Part shown: in pieces, positions 1 to 9,148 of the stretch
Position numbering within the stretch: position 1 is the stretch's first letter
Layout: each line of letters begins with the position of its first letter
Source of the DNA: Actinomycetes bacterium
Lineage (GTDB): Bacteria; Actinomycetota; Acidimicrobiia; Acidimicrobiales; Acidimicrobiaceae
Assembly: GCA_021822605.1 (NCBI GenBank)
Contig: JAKAQL010000023.1
Coordinates: forward strand, 1-33,243
Direction of reading: 5' to 3'
Length of the DNA: 33,243 nucleotides
Notes under the pieces: generated by a model
What the model saw: the letters and a program-made list of their open reading frames with translations, nothing else
Databases searched by the model: none
What the model was told of the DNA's origin: nothing
Made by a program: the position numbers and the translations under genes

Positions 1-26
1 CCAATAGGTGGCAAGTTAACTCAAAC

Positions 27-33
27 AAGGAGG
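27..33 (+). promoter_or_regulatory. Shine-Dalgarno site of groES
   Basis: A consensus AAGGAGG sits nine bases before the groES ATG and fixes that start. The promoter must lie left of the window. No CIRCE operator (TTAGCACTC-N9-GAGTGCTAA) is visible in the 42 bases available, so regulation by HrcA cannot be judged. Confidence 0.85.
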
Positions 34-42
34 CAAAACAGA

Positions 43-1988
<1,946 letters not shown>

Positions 1989-2022
1989 TCATCTTCTCTT
2001 GCTCCTTTACGTAGAGGAACTA

Positions 2023-2063
2023 CTCTGGCGGATATGGAAACATATTCGCCAGAGCTATTTTTA
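2023..2063 (+). terminator. Intrinsic terminator of groESL
   Basis: A near-perfect 14-bp stem (arms 2023-2036 and 2041-2054, one G-T wobble) is capped by a GAAA tetraloop and followed by CTATTTTTA. It begins 34 bases after the groEL stop. Stem strength, tetraloop and T-run make this a textbook Rho-independent terminator. Confidence 0.92.
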
Positions 2064-2177
2064 GTCTGTCGTTGAGATGGACTTTGTCGTCGGGACGAGT
2101 TGCGAGCGTTTGGTTCCCGCGGGGGCTAGACGTTTTTGATTATCCAGTAACAACGGATTGATACGAGACCTTCGCCT

Positions 2178-2825
2178 ATGACGCTACAAGACCTTCAGCA
2201 ATACCTCCAGGGATTACCGGTGCCTGCTCGTCGTGTCCCGGTTCTGTTGCAGTCCGGATCGAGGACCATACCCTCCCATCCTGAGGTTGTACAGCGGTTG
2301 AGAGGATCCCTCTCCCCACTGCCCAACGAGGTGGGTGGAAACGGTGCCGCAGTCCTTCTGCTTCTCTATCCCCTCGACGGCGAGACGATGGTGCTGATGA
2401 CTAGGCGCTCTGCTTCCTTGCGAAACCATCCCCATGAGATCTCTTTCCCCGGAGGCGGGGTTGAGGCAGGCGAGACCATCCCGGAGGCTGCCCTGCGTGA
2501 GACCTTTGAGGAGGTTGGAATCGATTACTCAGCCATCGAGTTACTTGGTCTTCTCGGTTCTGGTGCTATCCGCGGAAACGGTAGGAGTTTCTCTGGTGTC
2601 GTGGGACACTGTCGCTCTCGGCCGGTTGTGCAGCTCAATGCTGACGAGGTCGAGACGGTGTTGGAGGTGCCATTGAGCCTGGTCTATACGCCTGACTATT
2701 TCTGCGAGCTCTGGTACAGTGATACCTTTGGCTGGGGCCTGTTTCATTTTTTCGTGATGGCACCCGACCTTATTTGGGGCGCCTCGGCGCGTATGCTGGT
2801 CGACCTGCTGGTGCTGCTGGAGTGA
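2178..2825 (+). CDS. Nudix hydrolase, CoA pyrophosphatase-like
   Basis: Predicted hydrolase of a nucleoside-diphosphate-linked substrate, most likely CoA or its derivatives. The Nudix box is complete: G93-x5-E99-x7-R107-E108-xx-E111-E112-x-G114. Just before it lies LMTRRSASLRNHPHEISFPG (residues 73-92), the signature of the NudL/YeaB CoA-pyrophosphatase subgroup (usual form LRxHxGQVxFPGG), here with HEIS replacing GQVA. The 215-residue length fits. No clear SD precedes the ATG, so the start is not certain. It stands alone between the groESL terminator and a convergent thioesterase gene only 13 bases away. Substrate is inferred from the family, not shown. Confidence 0.85.
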   Translation: MTLQDLQQYLQGLPVPARRVPVLLQSGSRTIPSHPEVVQRLRGSLSPLPNEVGGNGAAVLLLLYPLDGETMVLMTRRSASLRNHPHEISFPGGGVEAGETIPEAALRETFEEVGIDYSAIELLGLLGSGAIRGNGRSFSGVVGHCRSRPVVQLNADEVETVLEVPLSLVYTPDYFCELWYSDTFGWGLFHFFVMAPDLIWGASARMLVDLLVLLE

Positions 2826-2838
2826 CCGAAACCGGGCG

Positions 2839-3693
2839 CTATCTGCGATCGACGTAGAGAGTTTGGAGTAAGTAACCGTAGCTGTGATCACGGTCGAAGA
2901 GGGTGGCACGGGTGGTGCCAATCCCGTCGTGATCGATCGTGGTCCGAGCTGAGAGTCCGATCTCGGTACTGTGTGGGCGTGACCGGAAGGCGATCTCCAT
3001 CGCCGTAGGGATGAAGAGAAACCGATTGAAGTCAAGCTCGGAGCTGATCCCATTTGCAGAGTCCGCGACCAAGAGCACCGCCTCGGTAGGCTGCATGGGT
3101 TCGCGATCGATGAGGCTGAGTCGTGGCTGCGCCCATACGGTTGCTGGACCGGGATCAGTGAAGCCGCCCTCTAGAAAAGACCATTCGATTGAGGCGCCAT
3201 AAGGAAATGAGGTCATGGTACTGTCTGGATGGCCATTTGCTTGGCTTGGCATGGCAGTGGTCGGTTCCCTTTGAGGGGCACGTTGGGCTTCGATCGACAT
3301 CCTCCAGCCGCGAGCTGAGAGCACGAGCCGTCCCTCGTCGGTACGAGCGTTGGTCTCGATCAGTTCGATGCGTCGTCCTGCCCGCAGTCGGTTTGTCTCC
3401 CAGGTAAGGGGTTTGAGAGGCACCTCGCCGAAGAAATCGACGTGGATTTGGGAGAGCCTGCGATGAGGGTCGGGTTCGTACGACTCAATTTCATGGACGG
3501 CAAGCGCCGAGGGTGGACCGCCATGGCAAGCCTCGGGATTCCAAGGGCCCTCACTGGGGGGAAGAGGTAGATATCGGTGTACATCTTGGCGGGCAAAGTA
3601 ACTCACATGTTCGGAAGGGGTGGCCTCGGTGTTGCCCCTGTCTTGTTGATCCGTGAGCAAGGGAAGGTCGCCGTGTTGTCCGTCTGATGGCAT
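2839..3693 (-). CDS. Thioesterase-superfamily protein (TesB-like double hot-dog)
   Basis: Probable acyl-CoA thioesterase. The N-terminal half carries the hallmarks of the acyl-CoA thioesterase double hot-dog family: WNPEACHGGPPSALAVHEIE followed by the long strand RLSQIHVDFFGEVPLKPL and then RRIELIETNARTDEGRLVLSARGW. The C-terminal half has SIEWSFLEGGFTDPGPATVWAQPRL and a second hot-dog-like segment ending in DRDHSYGYLLQTLYVDRR. I place the start at the ATG at 3693 (284 residues). The frame stays open to a TTG at 3843, but those extra 50 residues are low-complexity, lack homology-like features and have no SD. No good SD precedes 3693 either. Substrate is unknown. Confidence 0.8.
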   Translation of the reverse strand: MPSDGQHGDLPLLTDQQDRGNTEATPSEHVSYFARQDVHRYLPLPPSEGPWNPEACHGGPPSALAVHEIESYEPDPHRRLSQIHVDFFGEVPLKPLTWETNRLRAGRRIELIETNARTDEGRLVLSARGWRMSIEAQRAPQREPTTAMPSQANGHPDSTMTSFPYGASIEWSFLEGGFTDPGPATVWAQPRLSLIDREPMQPTEAVLLVADSANGISSELDFNRFLFIPTAMEIAFRSRPHSTEIGLSARTTIDHDGIGTTRATLFDRDHSYGYLLQTLYVDRR

Positions 3694-4022
3694 ACTGGCG
3701 CTCAGTCTAGTCTCGAGTGGATTTGGCAAGGTAGATCGCCTCTGAGGCGCCCCCGGTGATAAGCGTGGTTGGAGAGGGAGAGCGGGCAATGCTCCCCTTG
3801 AGCTGAACGGTGCGGTTCTTGGCTTGAGAGACGACAGGTGCAAGACGGTGAGCAGGAACGCGTACTCACAGGGACGACGTAGCCTAGCTCAGGGTGAATC
3901 GTTGCCGAGTTCGGTGTTGAGGGCTGATGCCTTGGCTTGTCAGAGCTCAGGAGGAGCTCTATCGCGGGTCTTTCAGGATCAGCGGTAGTTGAGTGGTATC
4001 GAGACTCTATCAGCAGGAACGA
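3694..4022. other. Non-coding gap between thioesterase and VOC genes
   Basis: About 330 bases with no convincing gene on either strand. It should hold the promoter of the leftward thioesterase gene and the 3' end of the VOC gene transcript. The only clear structure is a 7-bp perfect hairpin at 3942-3960, listed separately. I see no consensus promoter. Confidence 0.5.
3942..3960. repeat. Perfect 7-bp inverted repeat (AGAGCTC)
   Basis: AGAGCTC and GAGCTCT are separated by five bases, about 60 bases past the VOC gene stop. No T-run follows on either strand, so it is at best a weak terminator or an operator. Function is not established. Confidence 0.35.
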
Positions 4023-4400
4023 TCAGCATGAACGCCATGATTTTGGTGACTCTTCATCGTCGATCCCAAAGCAGTTGCCGAAAGGATCGATTACTTGACA
4101 GATTCGACGACCGGATTCGATTTCAAGTGGTCCGCGATGAAGCGTGCAGCCGACGGCGAGGAGTTCCCGCAGTTGTCGGTCGATTCCCTGGGGTGAGCTC
4201 CAATATACCACTGGGGTACGACCCAGAGGATTGTGTTGGTCGTCAGCTGGGTGGAAGCCCACCTCGACGCCGTCGCTACTGTCAATCCACCAATACGGCC
4301 CTTCATGTCGAGGTTCACCGCCGACGACGTGTTGAGCCCACCAGCGGCACTGCGTCTCCGGGTCATGAGCAAAGAACATTACGGTTCGAATCGGGGGCAC
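4023..4400 (-). CDS. VOC (glyoxalase/bleomycin-resistance fold) family protein
   Basis: A single VOC module of about 125 residues. The first beta-alpha-beta unit begins IRTVMFFAHDPETQCRWWAQ and the second ends CQVIDPFGNCFGID, the standard VOC end motif (D-P-x-G-N). HEGPYWWIDSSDGVEVGFHP in the middle fits the metal-binding strand positions. Families with this fold include glyoxalases, dioxygenases and resistance proteins; nothing here selects one. The GTG at 4400 places the start just before the fold. A TTG at 4457 would overlap the upstream gene, and an ATG at 4379 would cut into the first strand. None has an SD, so the start is uncertain. It lies 40 bases after the DUF190 gene and is likely co-transcribed with it. 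Confidence 0.75.
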   Translation of the reverse strand: MPPIRTVMFFAHDPETQCRWWAQHVVGGEPRHEGPYWWIDSSDGVEVGFHPADDQHNPLGRTPVVYWSSPQGIDRQLRELLAVGCTLHRGPLEIESGRRICQVIDPFGNCFGIDDEESPKSWRSC

Positions 4401-4440
4401 GTCGTTAGCGTAGCGGTTGCTCGTGCCCAGCGAGCTCCGG

Positions 4441-4755
4441 CTAGCCGATGTGGCCAATTGTGGCAGGGAGACGTAGGGTCGCTGCTATCACCCCAGCAGC
4501 AGTGAGGGCACCCAAAAATTGGCTGAGCGCATCGGAGGTCCCGGAGACACAGATGGCGACACCTTCGTCATCGGTCATCGAGAGGAGAGTCTGATGATGC
4601 AGCCGGTGATGATTCCCAAATCCATCGATGGCACGAAAAGCTGAGGCTCCAGCCAGTCCGGAATCGAGGGCTTGGCGGATGATGAAGTCCACCGCTGAGT
4701 GATGATGCACCCGGTCCGACTCGTTGATAAAGATGACGAGCAACTCAGTCTCCAC
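4441..4755 (-). CDS. DUF190 domain protein (PF02641-like)
   Basis: A 104-residue protein matching the DUF190 pattern: ELLVIFINESDRVHHHSAVD at the start, then a helix IIRQALDSGLAGASAFRAIDGFG, then HHRLHHQTLLSMTDDEGVAICVSG. In many genomes DUF190 genes adjoin crcB fluoride exporters and the fold resembles PII-like signalling proteins; no crcB is present here. The GTG start is decided by a strong GAGGAG site six bases upstream; the frame is open further upstream but without support. The segment is histidine-rich around residues 17-19 and 48-53, which could bind metal (inference). Molecular function is unknown for the family. Confidence 0.8.
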   Translation of the reverse strand: METELLVIFINESDRVHHHSAVDFIIRQALDSGLAGASAFRAIDGFGNHHRLHHQTLLSMTDDEGVAICVSGTSDALSQFLGALTAAGVIAATLRLPATIGHIG

Positions 4756-5080
4756 GTCGTTCTCCTCTCGCGTAATCCCCTGGCGACGTTGCGATGCCGC
4801 TAGCTCATACAGCCCATCACGTATCTCCGGCGCTCGGGGTGTCCCCGACAATAGTAGCACCCGGTCCGGCGTCTACTGGCAAAACACCGGTAGGTGTGAG
4901 CAGGAGAGGCTGGCTACAGTTTTGAGTGCCGAGTAGCCGGATTCGTTCAGGCGCCTGGGCGAGAGCCCACATACTCGAGCGGTTGGGCCGCAGCGGATCC
5001 GAGACTGGCTTGAATCGATCACCGCCGCGTCTGACCTGAGATTTTTCGGTTCGTGGCTACGTCATCAACATGACGAAGGC
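4756..5080. other. Non-coding gap upstream of the DUF190 gene
   Basis: About 325 bases without a credible gene. It contains a 6-bp hairpin TCGGGG-TGT-CCCCGA at 4834-4848 with no T-run and no recognisable riboswitch. I specifically looked for the fluoride (crcB) motif because DUF190 is often linked to it and did not find one. No clear terminator for the leftward lipoprotein gene is visible. Confidence 0.45.
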
Positions 5081-6025
5081 TCAGGTTTGTGCTGGATCGT
5101 TAGCGTAGTGCTCGATCGTGAGCTGTTCGAGGATTTTGGATAGGCTAGCCTCTTCATTGGTACGAAGCGCAATAGGGAGGTTCGCTTCCTTTATCAGTGA
5201 TTCGGTGATCTCAACAGCTGCGGCCTCCTCACTCGGATGGGCTGGATCATTGGTGATGACGGCGAGCTCATCGGTGGTGAGTGGGTAGAGAGCGCTGCTC
5301 GGAAGGCTCGCCTGCCCACTCGTGGAGTCGACAGCCAATGAAGGGATGGTGGGCTTGGTCAGTGAGACATTCAAGCAGCCTGGCGTTGTGGCGCACTGCG
5401 CAGTAAAGGTTGCCCCATAGCTGGTGGAGGGGATCGAGAGTTCTCGTTCCAAGATTGCCGACCGTTGTCCGGAAGTTGGGAGCGTACTGAGGGTGATACT
5501 CAGGTTCGGAAGCGCGAGATGCGGGTTTGCGGAGGCGATGAGAGGGTTGTTCCAGTGGGTGATTGACCCCTCGAGTATGCCGATCAGTATCGCGTCATTC
5601 AGGGTTACCGATGGTGCGGCTGGAAGATCAGCGGAGAGATACACCGTGCTGGTGGCGAATGGAAAACGCTCAGTACCGCCGAGCTGACCGAGGAGTGTGC
5701 GTCCAGGATTGACCGAGAAAATTCGCAGGGTCGCCGCATGCTCGAGGCTGGCGAGGTTCATGCTTGTGGGTTGCTCGTAGGCCACCCGTATCCGTATCTT
5801 TGGATACTTGTTTGTAAGGCTTGAGATTGCTGAGGTGAGGAGCTCCTGGGTTGGTAGTGCTGCCTCGGTATTGATGGTCACGCCGTCCAGTGAGACAGGC
5901 ACAAACGTCTTCGTTGTGGAGCTTGGACTGGTCGTTGTGGTGGCCACCGTGGCTGAGCCACACGCTGCGAGCGCCAGAGAGTCTGTGATGAGTAACACAA
6001 TCAGGCCGAGTCCTCGGATGCGCAT
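5081..6025 (-). CDS. PstS-like substrate-binding lipoprotein
   Basis: Predicted secreted lipoprotein of the phosphate-binding-protein-like class. The start at 6025 gives an arginine-containing N-terminus and hydrophobic core ending in a lipobox LAAC with C22 as lipidated cysteine. A Thr/Ser linker (about 27-42) follows, then the binding fold. ILEGSITHWNNPLIASANPHLALPNLSITL matches the hinge region of PstS proteins (usual form ITxWNDPxI...NPxxxLP). The serine-glycine-threonine phosphate loop that should come next is replaced by STLPTSGQRSA, so the ligand may differ. A GGAGG lies 11 bases upstream, a slightly long spacing. No pst permease or ATPase genes are nearby, so it is an orphan. The protein has 314 residues. 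Confidence 0.78.
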   Translation of the reverse strand: MRIRGLGLIVLLITDSLALAACGSATVATTTTSPSSTTKTFVPVSLDGVTINTEAALPTQELLTSAISSLTNKYPKIRIRVAYEQPTSMNLASLEHAATLRIFSVNPGRTLLGQLGGTERFPFATSTVYLSADLPAAPSVTLNDAILIGILEGSITHWNNPLIASANPHLALPNLSITLSTLPTSGQRSAILERELSIPSTSYGATFTAQCATTPGCLNVSLTKPTIPSLAVDSTSGQASLPSSALYPLTTDELAVITNDPAHPSEEAAAVEITESLIKEANLPIALRTNEEASLSKILEQLTIEHYANDPAQT

Positions 6026-6431
6026 CGACCGTAGAACCTCCAAACAAGTAGCAGCTACTAGACTAGAGGATTCTAACAGTTGAGAGGGTTCGCGGATCCT
6101 CTGGCTAAGCAGTAGTAGTTGTGAATTGGTCAATTGCACACACCGGGTCGGCAGTGAACAACAGGTTGGTAACGCAGGATGGTACCAGGGTGTTCTAAGC
6201 AGAGTGTTCTAAGCAGAGTTTGCCAGGATCAGTTGTACCTGTCGAGGCGGTGTCCCGGAATCGCACCATTGTACGATGGCGTTGTCGAGTGGTAGGAATG
6301 GCGTTCGATATGGCTGAGCTCGTCAAGGTGGGTAGCGTGTCGATGTTCTAGGTGTCGGCGACAGGTTTGGTGGCCGTGGAGATGATCTACGGATGTAGGT
6401 GTTTTTGTTAGCCCGTCGATTGGAGGAAGTT
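6026..6431. other. Divergent intergenic region between lipoprotein and guaB3
   Basis: About 400 bases that must hold the promoters of the leftward lipoprotein gene and the rightward guaB3-guaA-pcrA operon. It contains a 14-bp tandem duplication (6190-6217) and a small imperfect palindrome CCAT-N6-ATGG at 6266-6279. I could not assign a confident promoter pair and recognise no purine riboswitch. Confidence 0.45.
6190..6217. repeat. 14-bp tandem duplication
   Basis: GTGTTCTAAGCAGA occurs twice in direct succession with no mismatch. It lies in the divergent intergenic region about 215 bases before guaB3. It could be a paired binding site or a replication slip; the sequence does not decide. Confidence 0.8.
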
Positions 6432-7595
6432 TTGGCTGAAATAGAGATCGGGATTGGTAAGTCGGGTCGACGTGCCTACGGCTTTGATGATATTGCAATT
6501 GTGCCATCTCGGAGGACGAGGGATCCCGAGGATGTCGATATCTCTTGGGAGATCGATGCGTTCCGCTTCGAACTCCCTTTTCTTGCATCGGCGATGGACG
6601 GTGTCGTCTCTCCTGCGACGGCCATTGAGATCGGTCGCCTGGGTGGGCTAGGTATCTTAAACCTCGAAGGCCTGTGGACCCGTTATGAGGATCCGGATCC
6701 GATCTTCTCCGAGATCGCATCATTGCCTGCCGAGAAGGCGACGGCACGGATGCAGGAGGTCTATCAGGAGCCGATCAAGGAGTCACTCGTCACTGAACGG
6801 ATTCGCCAGATCAAAGCTGAGGGTGTGGTGGTCGCGGCCTCCGTTACCCCACAACGAACCCAACCACTGCTGAAATCCATTCTGGCAGGTGAGTTGGACA
6901 TTCTTGTTATTCAGGGCACCGTCGTATCTGCTGAGCACGTGTCGCGATCTGAGGAACCGTTGAATTTGAAGAAGTTCATTCGTGAGCTCGAAATTCCGGT
7001 GATCGTCGGCGGTTGCGCGTCCTATCAGGCGGCGCTGCACCTTATGCGGACTGGCGCTGTCGGTGTGTTGGTAGGTGTAGGCCCGGGTAATGCGTGTACG
7101 ACTCGAGCGGTGCTTGGTCTTGGAGTGCCGCAGGCGACGGCGATTGCCGACGCAGCGGCGGCGCGGATGCGCCATCTCGATGAGACCGGAGTGTATGTCC
7201 ACGTCATCGCGGATGGTGGAATGTCAAAGGGGGGTGACGTCTCGAAAGCCATTGCGGTGGGCGCAGACGCGGTGATGATGGGATCTCCGCTTGCGTCAGC
7301 CTACGAGGCACCAGGCCGTGGTTTTCATTGGGGAATGGCGACGTTCCACCCAACTCTCCCTCGGGGTACTCGAGTGAGGACTGAGACGCGCGGATCACTC
7401 AAGGAGATTCTGGTCGGTCCGGCTCATGAGAACGATGGCCGCATGAACCTCTTTGGAGCGCTTCGTACCTCGATGGCAACCTGCGGGTATGAGACGATCA
7501 AGGAGTTTCAGAAGGCGGAGGTTATGGTCGCCCCAGCACTGCAGACGGAAGGGAAGGCTCTGCAACAAGCACAGCACGTCGGCATGGGACACTAG
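6432..7595 (+). CDS. guaB3: GuaB3 family IMP dehydrogenase-related protein
   Basis: Member of the IMPDH/GMP reductase TIM-barrel family, of the actinobacterial/cyanobacterial GuaB3 type that lacks CBS domains. The TTG start at 6432, with GGAGG five bases upstream, yields [20 protein letters not shown], the typical GuaB3 opening. The catalytic cysteine is C222 in GPGNACTTR. The phosphate-binding segment is [20 protein letters not shown] (261-280) followed by VMMGSPLA. Full length at 387 residues. It overlaps guaA by one base, which supports a role in guanine nucleotide synthesis or salvage. The exact reaction of GuaB3 proteins (IMP oxidation versus GMP reduction) has been less certain than for GuaB, so I name the family rather than assert the reaction. 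Confidence 0.9.
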   Translation: MAEIEIGIGKSGRRAYGFDDIAIVPSRRTRDPEDVDISWEIDAFRFELPFLASAMDGVVSPATAIEIGRLGGLGILNLEGLWTRYEDPDPIFSEIASLPAEKATARMQEVYQEPIKESLVTERIRQIKAEGVVVAASVTPQRTQPLLKSILAGELDILVIQGTVVSAEHVSRSEEPLNLKKFIRELEIPVIVGGCASYQAALHLMRTGAVGVLVGVGPGNACTTRAVLGLGVPQATAIADAAAARMRHLDETGVYVHVIADGGMSKGGDVSKAIAVGADAVMMGSPLASAYEAPGRGFHWGMATFHPTLPRGTRVRTETRGSLKEILVGPAHENDGRMNLFGALRTSMATCGYETIKEFQKAEVMVAPALQTEGKALQQAQHVGMGH

Positions 7596-9145
7596 TGGAG
7601 AGTTCCCGCGAGGCTCCAGTCATCGTCATTGACTTTGGTGCACAGTACGCACAGTTGATTGCCCGTCGGGTTCGTGAACTGCATGTGTACTCCGAGATTG
7701 TGGGCCACGGCGTCACGGCCGCCGAGCTTCGCGAGAGAGGGGCCCGAGCAATCATTCTTTCGGGAGGCCCCAAGTCAGTCTGGGTCGAGGGTGCTCCGAC
7801 GCTCGACCCAGAGATCTACGCCCTAGGCCTTCCGATGCTCGGTATCTGTTACGGTGCACAGTTGATGGCCCAGAGCCTTGGTGGGCGAGTGGAGCGTACG
7901 CCGGCAGGCGAGTATGGTCGCACCACCATTGACCAGATTGCGCCGGGCGCCAGCACCCTTTTGACAGAGCTTCCAGATGCTTTTGAGTCTTGGATGAGTC
8001 ATCAAGACACGATGGTTCTTGCGCCGAGCGGTGCTGTGGTGACCGCATCAACGACGCTCTCATCGGTCGCGTGCTTTGAGGATGTTGAACGAGGCCGCTA
8101 TGGTGTCCAGTTCCACCCAGAGGTCTCCCACGGAGAGTACGGGCGCGAGGTCCTCAGTAATTTTCTCTTTCGAGCGGCCAAACTTGAGCCAAAGTGGACC
8201 AATTTCTCGATTATCGAGGAGTCGATCTCCCAAATCCGAAGTCAGGTCGGGGATCGCAACGTACTCTGCGCCCTCTCAGGCGGCGTTGATTCAACCGTCG
8301 CAGCCGTGCTCACCCACGAGGCCGTCGGGGGTCAGCTGACATGTGTCTTTGTCGATACTGGGCTGCTTCGAGAGGGCGAGGCCGATCAGGTGGTCGCCCT
8401 CTTCTCCTCCCAATTCCACATCAAGCTCGTAGTGGTCGATGCCGCAAAACGCTTCCTGTCGGCACTGGCTGGGGTGTTGGACCCGGAGGTCAAGCGTAAA
8501 ACGATCGGCAACCTCTTCATCCGCACCTTTGAGGAGGCGGCACTCGACATCGATGCTGGCGGTTTTCTCGTGCAGGGTACCCTCTATCCTGACGTCATCG
8601 AGTCCGGTAGTGGTTCGGCTGCGTTGATCAAGAGTCATCACAATGTCGGTGGCCTTCCCACCGATATGTCCTTTGCCCTTGTTGAACCGTTGCGGTTTCT
8701 CTTCAAGGATGAGGTGCGTGCTATCGGCATCGAGCTTGGCATTCCCGAAGAGGTAGTCTGGCGACAGCCCTTCCCTGGTCCAGGACTCGCGGTTCGAATC
8801 GTAGGAGAGGTCACCGAGGAGGCGGTCGCCCGGGTCCGTGCGGCCGACCGGATTGTCCGAGAGGAGATTCTACACGCAGGCCTTGGCCGTTCCATGTGGC
8901 AGTATTTCGCAGTCCTCGCTCCTTCGTTGCGGAGTGTGGGAGTCTCTGGTGATGAGCGAACCTATGACGCGCCGATTATCGTCCGCGCCGTCGACTCGGA
9001 TGATGCGATGACGGCGGATTGGGCCCGACTGCCTTACGAGGTCTTGGATGCGATTGCGCATCGGATCGTCGGCGAGGTGGATGGGGTTAATCGAGTTGTC
9101 TATGACATCACATCGAAACCCCCGGGAACGATCGAGTGGGAGTAA
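7595..9145 (+). CDS. guaA: GMP synthase (glutamine-hydrolysing)
   Basis: Converts XMP to GMP using ATP and glutamine-derived ammonia. The N-terminal class I amidotransferase has catalytic C85 in LGICYGAQ and the H174/E176 pair in QFHPEVSH. The ATP-pyrophosphatase domain follows with P-loop SGGVDS at 228-233. The C-terminal dimerisation domain carries the [13 protein letters not shown] signature and ends KPPGTIEWE, the canonical GuaA C-terminus. At 516 residues it is complete. The GTG start overlaps the guaB3 TAG by one base, indicating translational coupling; pcrA follows after a three-base gap. Confidence 0.97.
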   Translation: MESSREAPVIVIDFGAQYAQLIARRVRELHVYSEIVGHGVTAAELRERGARAIILSGGPKSVWVEGAPTLDPEIYALGLPMLGICYGAQLMAQSLGGRVERTPAGEYGRTTIDQIAPGASTLLTELPDAFESWMSHQDTMVLAPSGAVVTASTTLSSVACFEDVERGRYGVQFHPEVSHGEYGREVLSNFLFRAAKLEPKWTNFSIIEESISQIRSQVGDRNVLCALSGGVDSTVAAVLTHEAVGGQLTCVFVDTGLLREGEADQVVALFSSQFHIKLVVVDAAKRFLSALAGVLDPEVKRKTIGNLFIRTFEEAALDIDAGGFLVQGTLYPDVIESGSGSAALIKSHHNVGGLPTDMSFALVEPLRFLFKDEVRAIGIELGIPEEVVWRQPFPGPGLAVRIVGEVTEEAVARVRAADRIVREEILHAGLGRSMWQYFAVLAPSLRSVGVSGDERTYDAPIIVRAVDSDDAMTADWARLPYEVLDAIAHRIVGEVDGVNRVVYDITSKPPGTIEWE

Positions 9146-9148
9146 CTC

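Noticed and set aside
3989-4408. Rightward 139-codon frame opposite the VOC gene
   Set aside because: It is antisense to a gene with clear VOC motifs and is Arg-rich without domain features.
4756-5080. Possible fluoride riboswitch upstream of the DUF190 gene
   Set aside because: The known conserved segments of the crcB motif are absent; only a short hairpin without a T-run is present.
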